In this document: piece after piece, positions 10,310 through 20,560 of the stretch
Position numbering within the stretch: the stretch's first letter is position 1
Layout of the letters: every line of letters starts with the position of its first letter
From: Phymorhynchus buccinoides
Lineage: Eukaryota; Mollusca; Gastropoda; Neogastropoda; Raphitomidae
Length of the DNA: 64,000 nucleotides
Direction: 5' to 3'
Assembly: GCA_017654935.2 (NCBI GenBank)
Contig: CM065686.1
Location: 33,214,820-33,278,819, forward strand
Position numbers and translations under genes: made by a program
The notes under the pieces: model-generated
What the model was told of the DNA's origin: nothing
Databases searched by the model: none
What the model saw: only the letters and a program-made list of their open reading frames with translations

Positions 10310-11122
10310 TGATTACCAGCCGCGAACAAAGAGAGCGAAGCTGGTAATGTTTTCAGTGCATTCTGAAGCCGACTTGGCTGACTATCTATGTTAACACGAT
10401 AACATTTGAAAGAATGGACCTAGGACGCTCAAATTTTGCATGCGGATAGGCACTAAGAATATTTGTGCCCCCCCCCCCCCCCCCCTGCATTTCTCGGTTA
10501 ATTCTATTTTTCCGTTTTTGCCTTTCTTACCATACATAAAGCTGTATTTTAGGAACATTTTTAGCTAATAACCTTTTTGGAATACTAACCCTATCCCTAA
10601 CCCTAAACCTAACCCTACCTACCACTATGTGTACTGCAGTACACCGCGATTTGTTACAGTTGTGGTTCGTTGCGTTTTTCCGTCTTATAGGGTGGGGGGT
10701 AGGGTTAGGATTAGCCTAGGGTTAGGATTAGGGTTAGTAATTCAAAAAGATAATTTGGTGAAAATGTTCCTAAAATACAGCTTTATGTATGGTAAGAAAG
10801 GCAATAACAGAAAAATACAATTAATCGAGAAATGTAGGGGGGGTGGCACATCTGGACCGTTACCAATATTTTTAGGTAAAGTTCGAAAATGAAGGTCATA
10901 GGTCAAAGGTCAAGGTCACTGGAGCTGAAAACGCTGCCGAAAACCTGGCACGATAATGGAAGGACCTAGGACGCTCAAATTTTGCTTGCGGATAGGTACT
11001 AAGGATATCGAGACCAAGTTCGAAAACCAAGGTCATCTATAGGTCAAAGGTCAAGGTCACTGGACCCGGAAATGCTGCCGCGCGGCTGGTGGTCTAGCGT
11101 CTTAACGTTCTAGTTTCACTTT
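10310..11122. mobile_element. Interspersed repeat carrying AGGTCA half-site clusters, copy 1
   Basis: Begins gattaccagccgcgaa and ends gcgtcttaacgttctag. It contains repeated modules: 'ggacctaggacgctcaaattt', then aggtcataggtcaaaggtca, then 'ctgaaaacgctgccg'. A palindromic insert occupies 10465-10848. Further copies are at 14380-14997 and 46475-46720, and a 3' remnant at 47745-47785. Confidence 0.65.
10465..10848. repeat. Large palindrome with telomere-like hexamers
   Basis: Arms of about 100 bp (10490-10590 and 10735-10840) are close inverted copies. Next to the loop lie aaccctatccctaaccctaa on one side and ggttaggattagggttag-type runs on the other. A C19-type run opens the left arm and a G run closes the right arm. 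It sits inside the half-site repeat, so it is a nested insertion. Confidence 0.7.
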
Positions 11123-11825
11123 CAGTGGATTCTGTTCCTGACTATCTTATCTATTAGCCGTTTTAGGTGGGGTTGTTACTTCCCTCGGTTTGGTGGCTCA
11201 CTGATACAGTCCCCTTGTTTGCTATAACTTCCGGTGGCGAGTTGGGCAGCTACCGTAGATAGTAGATCGACTTTCCTGTTTCTGTTTGCGTCGCAGACGC
11301 CACTTCTGACGATAAATCGCGATGTTGATACGAACATGAATGTTTTGCTGTCCCTACACATGATTACGCGAGTTTTACTACTCCTTATTTGCTTCAATAA
11401 CATTTACTTTGTCACCATCTTTACCCTGCGCTTTTTGTTTTGTTTCTTTTCATGGTAGGCCTATGACGATAATGTGTTTACTGTTTACCACATCTGTGTA
11501 AATAATTACGGTGTGGCGAGAGCGCCGTATGCTTTGGTTTGTTCCATAATTAATTTGATGGTTTTACAACAAATAAAATAATCAGTTTGAATTTTGATAT
11601 GGTTGAGGGGGGATTATACTAGAGGGTGGGTGGGTCATGGATGAAGGATTTTCACTATGATTTGGGAATGGGTAGAACTAGAAGGGTGGGAGTAAAGTGG
11701 GGCGGATGGCCCGGGGGAAGGGGCTCGTACAGTGACACACACACACGCACACATGTACAGAGATATATATATATAGTTTTACATCAGTTTAAAGAGGCAA
11801 TGCTATGGCATAACAGGCACCTTTC

Positions 11826-12500
11826 TAGGATGGGTTAACCAGTGACATAATTATAAGCCTTTTACTACTTGCCTTATATGCAAATTCTTTGATGTTGACT
11901 AACTCTACTTTTAAGTTGCAATGGAGGAAGCCAAGGGTCTTACTGACTTTGCTGCACACATTTGAGATGTGGGTGTCCCATCTAAGGTCTTGTGATATTG
12001 TAAAGCCCAGACATTTATTTTCATCTCTATCCAATCCAGGTCCTGGCCATATAGTTGGTAGTTCTTTATCAGGGGATTTTTCTTCCTGATCACATGGAGG
12101 CTCTTGCATTTGTCAGGATGGAAGGACATCCATTTGTTTTCCCATGATGCTAATTCATTTAGGTCTGGTTGGAGATCATTGAGGTCTCTGGGAGGGTCCA
12201 CAGCTCGGTGACAGAGTCGTCCACAAAGAGAAAGGAAGTTGGAAGATAGTTGCCTCGAAAGACCATTGATGCCAACAGGAAAAGGGTCGGCCCAAGCACA
12301 GATCCTTGGGGGACTCCTGATTCTACAGGGATAGCTTCGGATGCAGCTCAATCAACAACTATTTTTTCCTGCCTGCCTGCAAGGAAGCTCTCAATTAATC
12401 TACTGACTGAACTTCTGATCCCATAGTGGCGAAATTATTCATAAGGAGATAGTGATAAATCTTATCAAAGGCCTTTTTAAAATCCACGACTAGGACGTTG
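11826..12500 (-). pseudogene. Non-LTR retrotransposon RT fragment (frameshifted)
   Basis: On the minus strand one can read VVDFKKAFDKI (motif A), SGVPQGSVLGPTLF (12320-12280), FVDDS (an FADDT-like catalytic motif near 12220), then LNELASWENKWMSFHPDKC and LGFTISQDLRWDTHIS...KTLGFLHCNL. The motif order is correct for a Jockey/CR1-type reverse transcriptase, but several frame changes are needed. It is a dead fragment of the RT domain. Confidence 0.75.
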
Positions 12501-12579
12501 GTCCTTCCAGATAAAAATTATAAAAAAAGCGACAAAAATGTGCTTGATAGTGGTGGTGAGAAATACTGGGTCACCAACT

Positions 12580-12951
12580 CACTCACACACACACACCACA
12601 ACTCACATACACACACAACACAACTCACACACACACACATGCATGCACGCACGTACACACACGCACGCACACACGCACACGCACACACAGAGGCGCGTGA
12701 AGGTCGAGAGGGTATACAGTCGTATATTGTAAAGACAAACAATTTATCATGTGTGTGTGTCACTGACTGAGTCAGTTGTGTCTGACTATAACTTTTTCAT
12801 AGCAGATAAAGCGACTGCTATTCTACTTCTACAGGGCTGGACTGAAATTTGTTTTCATTGGTGGTAGGTGATAGAAGCTGTGAAGCAGTGACCGACACCT
12901 AGGCATCTATATAAAAAAAAAGACAAACAATGTATCGTGTGTGTGTCACAG

Positions 12952-13009
<58 letters not shown>

Positions 13010-13160
13010 ACTGACTGAGTCAGCTGACTATGACTTTCACATAGCAGATAAAGCTACTGCTATTCTACTTAGAACTACAGGGCTGGACTGAAATTTGTTT
13101 TCAGTGGTGGTAGGTGATAGAAGCTGTAAAACAGTGACAGACACCTAGGCATCCATTGTT
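12580..13160. repeat. CA/GT tracts and a 145-bp direct duplication
   Basis: CA tracts at 12584-12690 and a GT tract at 12955-13008. The unit 12764-12911 (actgactgagtcag to acacctaggcatc) is repeated at 13010-13155 with few changes. Confidence 0.75.
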
Positions 13161-13197
13161 TCAGAAGGCGTAAAATCTCTATTTTTCTCTCTCTCTA

Positions 13198-13400
13198 GGC
13201 ATCCATAAAATAAGTTTTAAAAAAAGGACCTAGAATACTACCTTGAGGAACACTACTGCTAACATGTGCAGCCTACAGACTGATTTCACATCTTTACTAT
13301 TACAATACTGAGTTCTGTTAAATGAAAAGTCTTCTATCCATTTAAGTAAATTGTTGTGGATTCCATAACCATGTAATTTAATTTTATGTTGTAGGCCTAC
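13198..13400 (-). pseudogene. Second non-LTR RT fragment
   Basis: The minus-strand reading HGYGIHNNLLKWIEDFSFNRTQ, then (in another frame) VPQGSILGPFF, matches the stretch between motifs A and B of LINE reverse transcriptases. It is too short and broken to classify further and is separated from the previous fragment by the duplicated GT-rich block. Confidence 0.6.
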
Positions 13401-14379
13401 TTACAACAGTTGTGTTGTAATGGAAAGAGTGACTTGTTTTGGGCTTTAAAGCTGATTAAGTTCTTTTAAAACATTATTTATTATTTATTTTGTTATTATT
13501 TGTTTTTAAATAAATAGATCTAGCGCAGGCCAAACAATGTCTTAGCGTGTACTATTTCACTTCTGAGTACTGGGTGCACTATCCCAGGTTGTTGGGGTGA
13601 TGGCTTATGCACACTTTCTTATTTCAAGCACTTGGAGACGGGTGGAAGTAAAGTACATTTTCTTACTACACATTTCATAATTTGCACACCATTTCAACGC
13701 CCCAGGAGAAATATCAGTATGCAGTACAATTTATTGTTACAAACTTGCTGTTTGTATACCCTTTGAAAATCCAAAATAAACCTCTTTTTTTTAAAGCGTG
13801 AATAGCAAATGTCTCCTTTACATCCTGCAGTCCTAAAGATTACAGACACATGGGAGGGAACATGAGAATCAGTGAATAATTGACATAATTGGTAGTGCAA
13901 CATACTGGGAATGAGATTGAATCATACAAATTATTTTTATTTTTTTAAAATTATGAAACATAATAGAAAAGGAACCGCCTAAGCTAATGAAAAAAGTTAT
14001 GTTCTGTGGCTTTTTCGTGCAAGACAGTATGAGTTTGCTCAGTTGCAGGGTTTGTGATCGAATAAATAATCACAACTGAGCCAAACAAATAAGATTGTGA
14101 TCTGTGATGAGAAACACAGTGTTGTGTAAAAGTAGAGCTGATTAATTAAAAAAAATCAGTCAGAAAATTGTGTGTCAGAGATTCAATGCGAAATCTGCAA
14201 GCTGCACGCACATCTTTGGTTGTTCCTTGCCCATTACTTGTCGTCAGGCAAACATTCAGCCCCATCGGCTCGGAAGTGAGTAGATCACTTTTCGCGACTC
14301 CGCGCGCTAGAGATAAACAAGCGCATTCACTCTTGCAAACCGGCTTCGATAAAACGGCTAATAGATCTACTGACTATGC

Positions 14380-14997
14380 TAACACGATAACGTTTGAACG
14401 AAGGGACCTAGGATGCTCATAATTTGCATGCAGATATGTACTAAGACTATCTCAGCCATATTAGAAAATGGAGGTCATAGGTCAAAGGTCATGGACACTG
14501 GAGCTGAAAATGCTGCCGAACACCTGGCAAGATAACGGAGGGACCTAGGACGCTCAAATTGTGTGCGTTAATACTATAATAGGTACTAAAGATATTTATA
14601 CCAAGTTAAAAAATGAAGGTGATATGTCAAAGGTCAAGGCCATTGGCACAAAAAATGCTGCTGAGCACCTGGGAACGATAATGATTGAACAGAGGGATAG
14701 ATCTAGCCTTTCTAGGACGCTCAAATGTTGCATGCGGATAGGCACTAAGAATATATAGGTCATATGTCAAAGGTCAAGGTCACTGGAGCCAAAAATGCTG
14801 CAGAGCACCTGGCACAATGTTTTCAAGAACGCAGAGACCTAGTAGGACACTCAAATTTTGCTTGCGGATTGGTACTATTACTACTAATGATATATAAAAC
14901 CAAGTTCGAAAATCAAGGTCATAGGTCAAAAGTCAAAGTCACTGGACCCGAAAATGTTACCGCGCGGCTGGTGGTCTAGCGTCTTAACGCTCTAGTT
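14380..14997. mobile_element. Interspersed repeat with AGGTCA half-sites, copy 2
   Basis: Four internal modules, each with ggacctaggacgctcaaatt-type sequence followed by a (t)caaaggtcaaggtca cluster, at about 14478, 14622, 14765 and 14920. It ends in the same gctggtggtctagcgtctta 3' segment as copy 1. Confidence 0.65.
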
Positions 14998-14999
14998 TA

Positions 15000-16670
15000 T
15001 GTATTATTTAGTTAGCTATCTATTTCTTTTCTTTGCTCTTCCTTAGCCTGTGCTCTTCCTTAACCTTGGCACAGTTTTCAGCAGAATGTTCAACCTGATG
15101 AAGGAGGACGATAGACGGGAAGAGGAAGAAGAACATCTCAAGCTTCAGTTCCAGACGCCAGACCAGACGGCAGATCAGATGCCAGACTCACAACGACTTA
15201 CACGTTTTCAAGTTTTGTACTGTGGCAGACAAAAGTTTGGCTGTCTTTCATACAGAACAATTTTGTGTTCAAAAACTTTGCATCCAATTCATCATTGTCT
15301 TCTCAGGAAAATCTAAGCTCTATATTAAATGAAAAGTAAACACAGAAACCATAAAGAAGAACTTAAATACTCGTCTTTTCACTCTTCACAACATTTTTTT
15401 CCTGAAAAATTTAGCGTTATCGGCCCTGAAACAGGGGGAGTAAGCCTTAAGCTAATCACGTGACCAACAAGGAAGCGGAAAGTTTGAAATTGTTGTGGCG
15501 TTTAGAAGACACAAATTGGTATGTAGTTTGTGTATTTCGTTTACTACTTTAGTGACTAATATAATGGTATAACCTTTACTGACCTGTGAACACTTTGATT
15601 TACTGTGTGTTTATTAACGATCGACAGCAATCGCGCGCCTCCGATTCGCCAAGACGGCAGACGCCAGCGCCCGGTGTCGCGTGAAATTTGACCCGCGTGA
15701 AATCCGTCCTGTTTACGTTTTCGAATTGTTTGCTACTTCAGTATTAATTTCGGAAGGCGCCCCTAGGTCTAAATACATCAAGAAGCGTCTTGAGGCATGC
15801 AGGAAGAGCAGAGGATTCATCACTAAATTAGATATGAGTAGTCAATATCTTTATCTTTACTCAGTCATGCATAATTTCTGACAAGTGACATCAAGCTTGA
15901 GTTGGTCTTGGATGACTGTAGGAACGACGGAACGAGGTCAAACCGCAGCGATTTTTCTGTGCCAAACGGTCACTTCCTTTGCTTGTTTTTATTGATGGTT
16001 ATTCTTGGTGCTGACCATCCAAGTTTTATTCTTTCGGGAAGCAGACACCTACCTGGTCATTTGGGAACGATCATTTTTTACGCGAAGACGGCCGATCGCG
16101 AGAGACAAGCGATCCAATATTTGGGTCCAGTTCATTTGTTTACCATTTCTGAACGGTAACTACTTGCTTTTTTAAAACAAATACTTAGTTCCATTAAATA
16201 TTTTTCTACAAAAGTACAAGTTCACCAAATTTGGTGCATCTCAATGCTGCTCAAGGTCTCCACAAGTCGGGAGGTGTTACGTCGAAGCCTGTCCGACATG
16301 TTGTTTTCTGCCATGTTCATGTTGACGTTGCGATCTTGTGAGTCGCACAAAAAGCTTAGGCTTAATCTGTCTAATGTTTGTGGTTGATGTTGCCCCTTTG
16401 AATAAGCTTTATTTTGGTACCAATGTTTTGTTTATTGGTAAAAATAAAAAAAAAGTTATGGCTGTTTGATTCATCCTAACCTTGATACAGTAACCTTGAT
16501 CAACTTTTTCTTACATAGCTCATGTAAAAAAAGCTATCATTTTAAAACGTAACTTTCTCAATTTTCGACCGATTTTGATAATTTGGGTATCATTTTAAAG
16601 GTCTTGTCGGGCTCTTTCCAATGACATAATTTCATTAGGATTTTTAATCTTTTTTAAAATTTTATAACCA
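15000..16670. other. Intergenic, no gene recognised
   Basis: Short open frames at 15050-15316 (acidic, Gln/Asp-rich), 15681-15881 and 15902-16159 have no family signature I can name. A CpG-richer island with tcacgtga and gcggaaagtttgaa lies at 15455-15520 and is listed separately. Confidence 0.35.
15456..15520 (+). promoter_or_regulatory. Candidate cell-cycle promoter of NCAPG (E-box, CDE/CHR-like)
   Basis: A palindromic E-box TCACGTGA (15456-15463) is followed by GCGG, a 4-nt spacer and TTTGAA (15475-15488). That spacing matches the CDE/CHR arrangement bound by DREAM/MuvB in G2/M genes, a class that includes condensin genes in vertebrates. A donor-like g|gtatgt follows at 15518-15519. It lies 5 kb from the ATG and would need a 5'UTR intron. 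This is an inference from motifs only. Confidence 0.25.
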
Positions 16671-16676
16671 TCCTAG

Positions 16677-18240
16677 ATGACTGACAACAAACTCCAACTT
16701 AACAACGACAAGACTGAAAAAAAGTGAAATGATTTTAATTGTCCCCAAGAGACCTTTGTCTACAAACTCGCTCCCTACTTCTATCCAACTCTAACTCTCT
16801 GAGTCTCGTACGAAACAAATAAAATTGTACATAATCTTGATGATATAAATTACAATGACTTTTTCATAAAATGTACAGTAGACAAAACAAGAAATAGTGA
16901 TGGTAAATTGTTTCTTAACAGATCTTATACTAACACCCGCAAAAACTTTTTTATTAACCGTGTTGTTCATATGTGGAATGATCTACCAATTAACATAAAG
17001 AATGCACCTAGCATTAATGAATTCAAAAATCTTTTGGACGAAAACCCAAATTTGAATTAAAAAAAAAAAGATAAAGAAAAAGAAAAAAAAAGGCCATTCT
17101 CTTAGTTAAACTAAAGATTTATCTTTTTTTTATTAGTTTTTTATTTAAGAGACGCAAACCACTAAATAATTTGTCAAGTCAAATTCATTGAGAAGGGGCG
17201 TAATAAGGGCCGAGAGGCCTATGCATAGCCCTACACCACCTACCTACCTACCTACCTACCTACCTCATTCAGACTTCTGCAAGTGTGCACAATCTTGGCT
17301 TCACACTGGATCAAACTGAAACACTTTCTTTTCAAAACTCAAATTTCCTCTGTCTGTCGTGCTTGCTATCTGGAACTCCGTCGCATTGCTTCTGTTCATC
17401 ATCTTCTCTCTGAAGACGCCACCAAAACTCTTATCTCTGCCTTTGTTCTCTCTCGCTTAGACTAAGTACTGCAAACTTGTGCAATTCCCTTCTTGCTGGT
17501 TGCCCACAGAATCTCCTCACTAGATTGCCGAAAATTCAGAACAATGCTACTCACCTTGTACTGAGGTGTTCTAAATTCTCTCACTCTACCCCTATGCTTG
17601 AATCTCTTCACTGGCTTCCTGTCAGAAGGTGTATCGAATACAACTTACAAGCTCTCTCTGCTCTGTTACAAATCCCTGAATGGTCTGGCTCCTTATCTCG
17701 CTGATCTTCTGAACCTTTATAAAATTATACACCTCAGACAGTTACGCTCCTCTGACACTTCTCTCATCCAGATCTGTCGTTGCCACACCAGGACCATTGG
17801 CGAACGCTCCTTCTCTTTCCAAAAATCAGAAAAGTGCTGAAATCAGCCGTCTACACATTCTGCCAACTCCCTTTCTTCATTTAAGTCTTCTCTCAAAAAG
17901 TAGAAGTTCTACTCTTCAAATCATAGCCTGCTAAACTTGCCTAAAGTGCTATATATTTTTTTCAAAGTACTGTGCCCCTTCCATCTACGTGCATGTGTAC
18001 AGGTCTGCGTGTTGTTTGTGCGTGTGTAGTGTGTGTGTTTGCATGTAGTGCGTTCATGTGTGTGTGTGTTTAGACTTTGGTGTATGCGTGTGTGTGTGTG
18101 GATGTATAATATATTTTTGACTTTTATTTATATTGCTTGAGCACTGGTTTACTCATTTATTATAATTGTAAGCGTTTAGGGCTTTTTTAAGATTAGGCGC
18201 TATAGTATAAGTATTATGCTAATTATTATTATTATGCTTA
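16677..18240 (+). pseudogene. L2-like LINE 3' part, interrupted by another LINE
   Basis: MTDNKLQLNNDKTE (16677) is an RT thumb motif. After the interruption come VHNLGFTLD, VCRACYLELRRIASVHHLLS, LISAFVLSRLD, CNSLLAGCPQ and LESLHWLPV, the C-terminal pattern of L2/CR1 reverse transcriptases. The 3' region ends near 18240 in a gcgctatagtataag segment plus (ATT)n, like the inverted tail at 62175-62240. Frameshifts and stops make it non-functional. Confidence 0.75.
16805..17267 (+). mobile_element. Nested LINE 3' end with (CTAC)n tail
   Basis: Encodes KLFLNRSYTNTRKNFFINRV, then VHMWNDLPINIKNAPSINEF and a stop at 17059, the usual C-terminus of Jockey/CR1-type RT ORFs. A 3'UTR and a CTAC microsatellite (17237-17264) follow. 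It splits the L2-like ORF between LSES and VHNLG. Confidence 0.65.
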
Positions 18241-18244
18241 TTTA

Positions 18245-19000
18245 TAGTCAGTGATATTTTGTCTGAAATTTATTACAGTACAGCCGAACCCATTTATAAG
18301 AAACTCGCTTATATTTATATTTTATAATCAAGCAAAAAAAAAGTTCCCTGCCAAACTCCTTGAGTCCTTCTTTCTTATATATGCATTATCAAAACTCGGT
18401 ATATCCGATTTTCGGATAAAGAAAACTCAGAAACAAGAAGCCCCCAAAAAATCATCTCCCTTCGATTTTCTTATAACCGAGTTTTGATGTATTTTGATTT
18501 TATGATGAGTCATGTGTCACAAGTTTCTTTATTGTCCATTGGGCATTGTACAAACGCAAATGGAAAATTGTCTTCCGCCGTGTAAAATAAGTTAAATACA
18601 TCCAAACTAAAACATTAATTAAATACATGAAACAGAAATTTACATTTAAAATTTTTTTACTCTCATCTACTCTCCGCTATCTTGCTCGCTCATGCAACTC
18701 ACCACCACTTCTGCCTTCATATTTGGCTCACTTTTGGAAGGGAGCCAATAGTATGATAGTTGTTTGGTTGTGTGTGTGTGTCACTGTGTGTGTGTTGCGT
18801 CCATGGTCCAATCTCCAAACTTTTACGTTGACATTTTCTCGGGAAATAGAAGGCATACATTGTTCAAACTTTGCCTACACATAGATGTTTATGCAAGCTT
18901 TCAAACAATAATGTCATGATTTGAATAATTAAATACTTAAAAAACAACACTGTAAACAGAAAACATTTTAGATTAGTGGGTTAGAGAGTATTCAACATGC
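18245..19000. other. Intergenic, nothing recognised
   Basis: AT-rich. A segment at 18280-18490 (cgaacccatttataagaaactcgctta to ttataaccgagttttgatgta) has inverted ends typical of pogo-like MITEs but is weak. No exon is supported. Confidence 0.3.
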
Positions 19001-19027
19001 AACATGAGTTAAGAGAGTCGCCAACAA

Positions 19028-19105
19028 TGAAAGCCTCGATAGCTCATTGCGTAGAGCATCTGTCTGTCATGTCAATGGTTCGTGGTTCGATTCTCGGCAA
19101 AGGCA
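19028..19105 (+). other. tRNA-like sequence (SINE head or tRNA pseudogene)
   Basis: gcctcgatagctcattgcgt opens with an A-box-like region, and ggttcgattctc is a good B box at the expected distance. The acceptor and T stems do not pair, so a functional tRNA is unlikely. The CTGTCAT loop resembles tRNA-Asp. Confidence 0.4.
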
Positions 19106-19424
19106 CTTTTTTAAAATTTTAAGTTGTATCCATTAACGATAGTTTCATTTGTGCTTTAAGATTAAATACCCCCTCATCTTTACGACCCTCCATCTCAAAG
19201 TCATTATTTTTGGCAGTTTTGTACTTAAAGTTAAACACCCCCATCATGTTTACGACCCTCAATCTGAAAGTCATTTGTTGGCTAGCTTGAACTTTAAAAA
19301 ATTAAAAATAACATTTTTGTTTTACATATTTATACATGCGAATATACATAATAATAAATTAAGATTTTACAATTTATCAATCAAATACTTCTTTAAACTT
19401 AAAGTTCTTTTAAAAGTAGATTTA

Positions 19425-20105
19425 GATGGACATAATTTCAAGAATGCTGGCAAGTTGTTCCATGTGTTTCCTGGATTTGAATAGATCGTTTCGGGGTTTA
19501 GGAAACGAAAGCATGTGAGTGTGTCGATTTTCATTTATTTTTAAAAAGCTTATAATTTTCTTCGGGGCAGTTCCGTTTATGACATTAAACATACATATGC
19601 ATTTGTTATAGAAAAGCCTGTCTTTAAAAGGAAGGATGTTTAGTTGTTTGTAGTCATTTACAGTCAGGCTACTAGATTTAAGTAAAACTAGCTTTAAAGC
19701 TCTTTTATGTAAGCGAGTAATATAGTTTATGTGTTTGTGTGTGCATGCGCACACGTGCGCGTGTTCAGGGATTTTTTTTCCTGGGTTAGTGAAAATGTGT
19801 TCAGGCAAGTAAAATTTTTAAGTTACTCATCCGGAGGGCTAGTGAAATTTTAAAAGTTTGGCCAGCCCTGATATGGATATTGAATGATAATAAGATAATA
19901 ATGTGACTCCAGGATCTTTTTCTTCTTTACATGGCTCTATCTTTTGTACTTCATTTTCAAGTGTCTTAAAATAGTCATACTCGCTAACTCAGGGTTGGTT
20001 TTACCAATATGCATTACCTTGCAATTTTAGACACATTTAAAATACAGATTCCAATCTGACCATTTCTGTAAATTATCTAAATCACTTTGGATTAATTACC
20101 CTATG
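19425..20105 (-). pseudogene. Non-LTR RT fragment, minus strand
   Basis: The C-terminal reading ITRLHKRALKLVLLK, LTVNDYKQLNILPFKDRL, CMFNVINGTAPKKI and FPKPRNDLFK (19808-19450) is typical of LINE RT tails. Upstream (20100-20040), DLDNLQKWSDWNLYFKC is the RT thumb. The middle is degraded. Part overlaps a short CA-type tract. Confidence 0.7.
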
Positions 20106-20426
20106 TTCAGTTGCATTTGAAATTGCAAAGACGCTGATTATTTCAAAGATCGTAATGGATGGATTTAAATCCAAATCGTTTTTAGTTGTCGTCCGAACAA
20201 CTTCAACAAGTGTCACCTATTTTATTTATTTTCAAAACGTTTAATTACTCAGTATAGGCACTATTGCTATGCCGAATCACTGTGTGATACAGATTTTGAT
20301 TTTTAAGAACAACAACCCTGAATGACAAGTGTAAAAAAATGATCTTCCTTGATTTTCAGTAAGTGGAGTAACGGGCAGTACATCATATATGACATGGCTT
20401 TGCCTTTTTTTCTTTTTTTTTAAAAG

Positions 20427-20560
20427 ATTCAAGAACAGACAGCTCAGTGTCGATCAACAGTATGCAGGCGCTGACCATCAAAGATGTGCTGCTGCAGTGC
20501 CAGACCAGCATGCATTGCCACAACAAGCAGATCAAAGTCCTCAAGAAAGTATACACCACT
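20427..20560 (+). CDS. NCAPG: NCAPG exon 1 (first coding exon)
   Basis: A pyrimidine-rich acceptor ends at 20426; the ATG at 20462 starts MQALTIKDVLLQCQTSMHCH and the exon ends VLKKVYTT before gtaagt. The family N-terminus likewise begins with a short helix and reaches a Tyr-Thr/Arg-Thr before the first HEAT repeat. The segment 20427-20461 is probably 5'UTR joined to an upstream non-coding exon. The frame is open upstream of the ATG within the exon, so a slightly earlier start cannot be excluded. Confidence 0.75.

Noticed and set aside
15050..15316. 88-codon acidic ORF
   Set aside because: No domain, no clear splice sites, and no link to either gene.
19028..19105. Functional tRNA gene
   Set aside because: A- and B-box-like sequences are present but the acceptor and T stems do not pair; kept only as a tRNA-like sequence.
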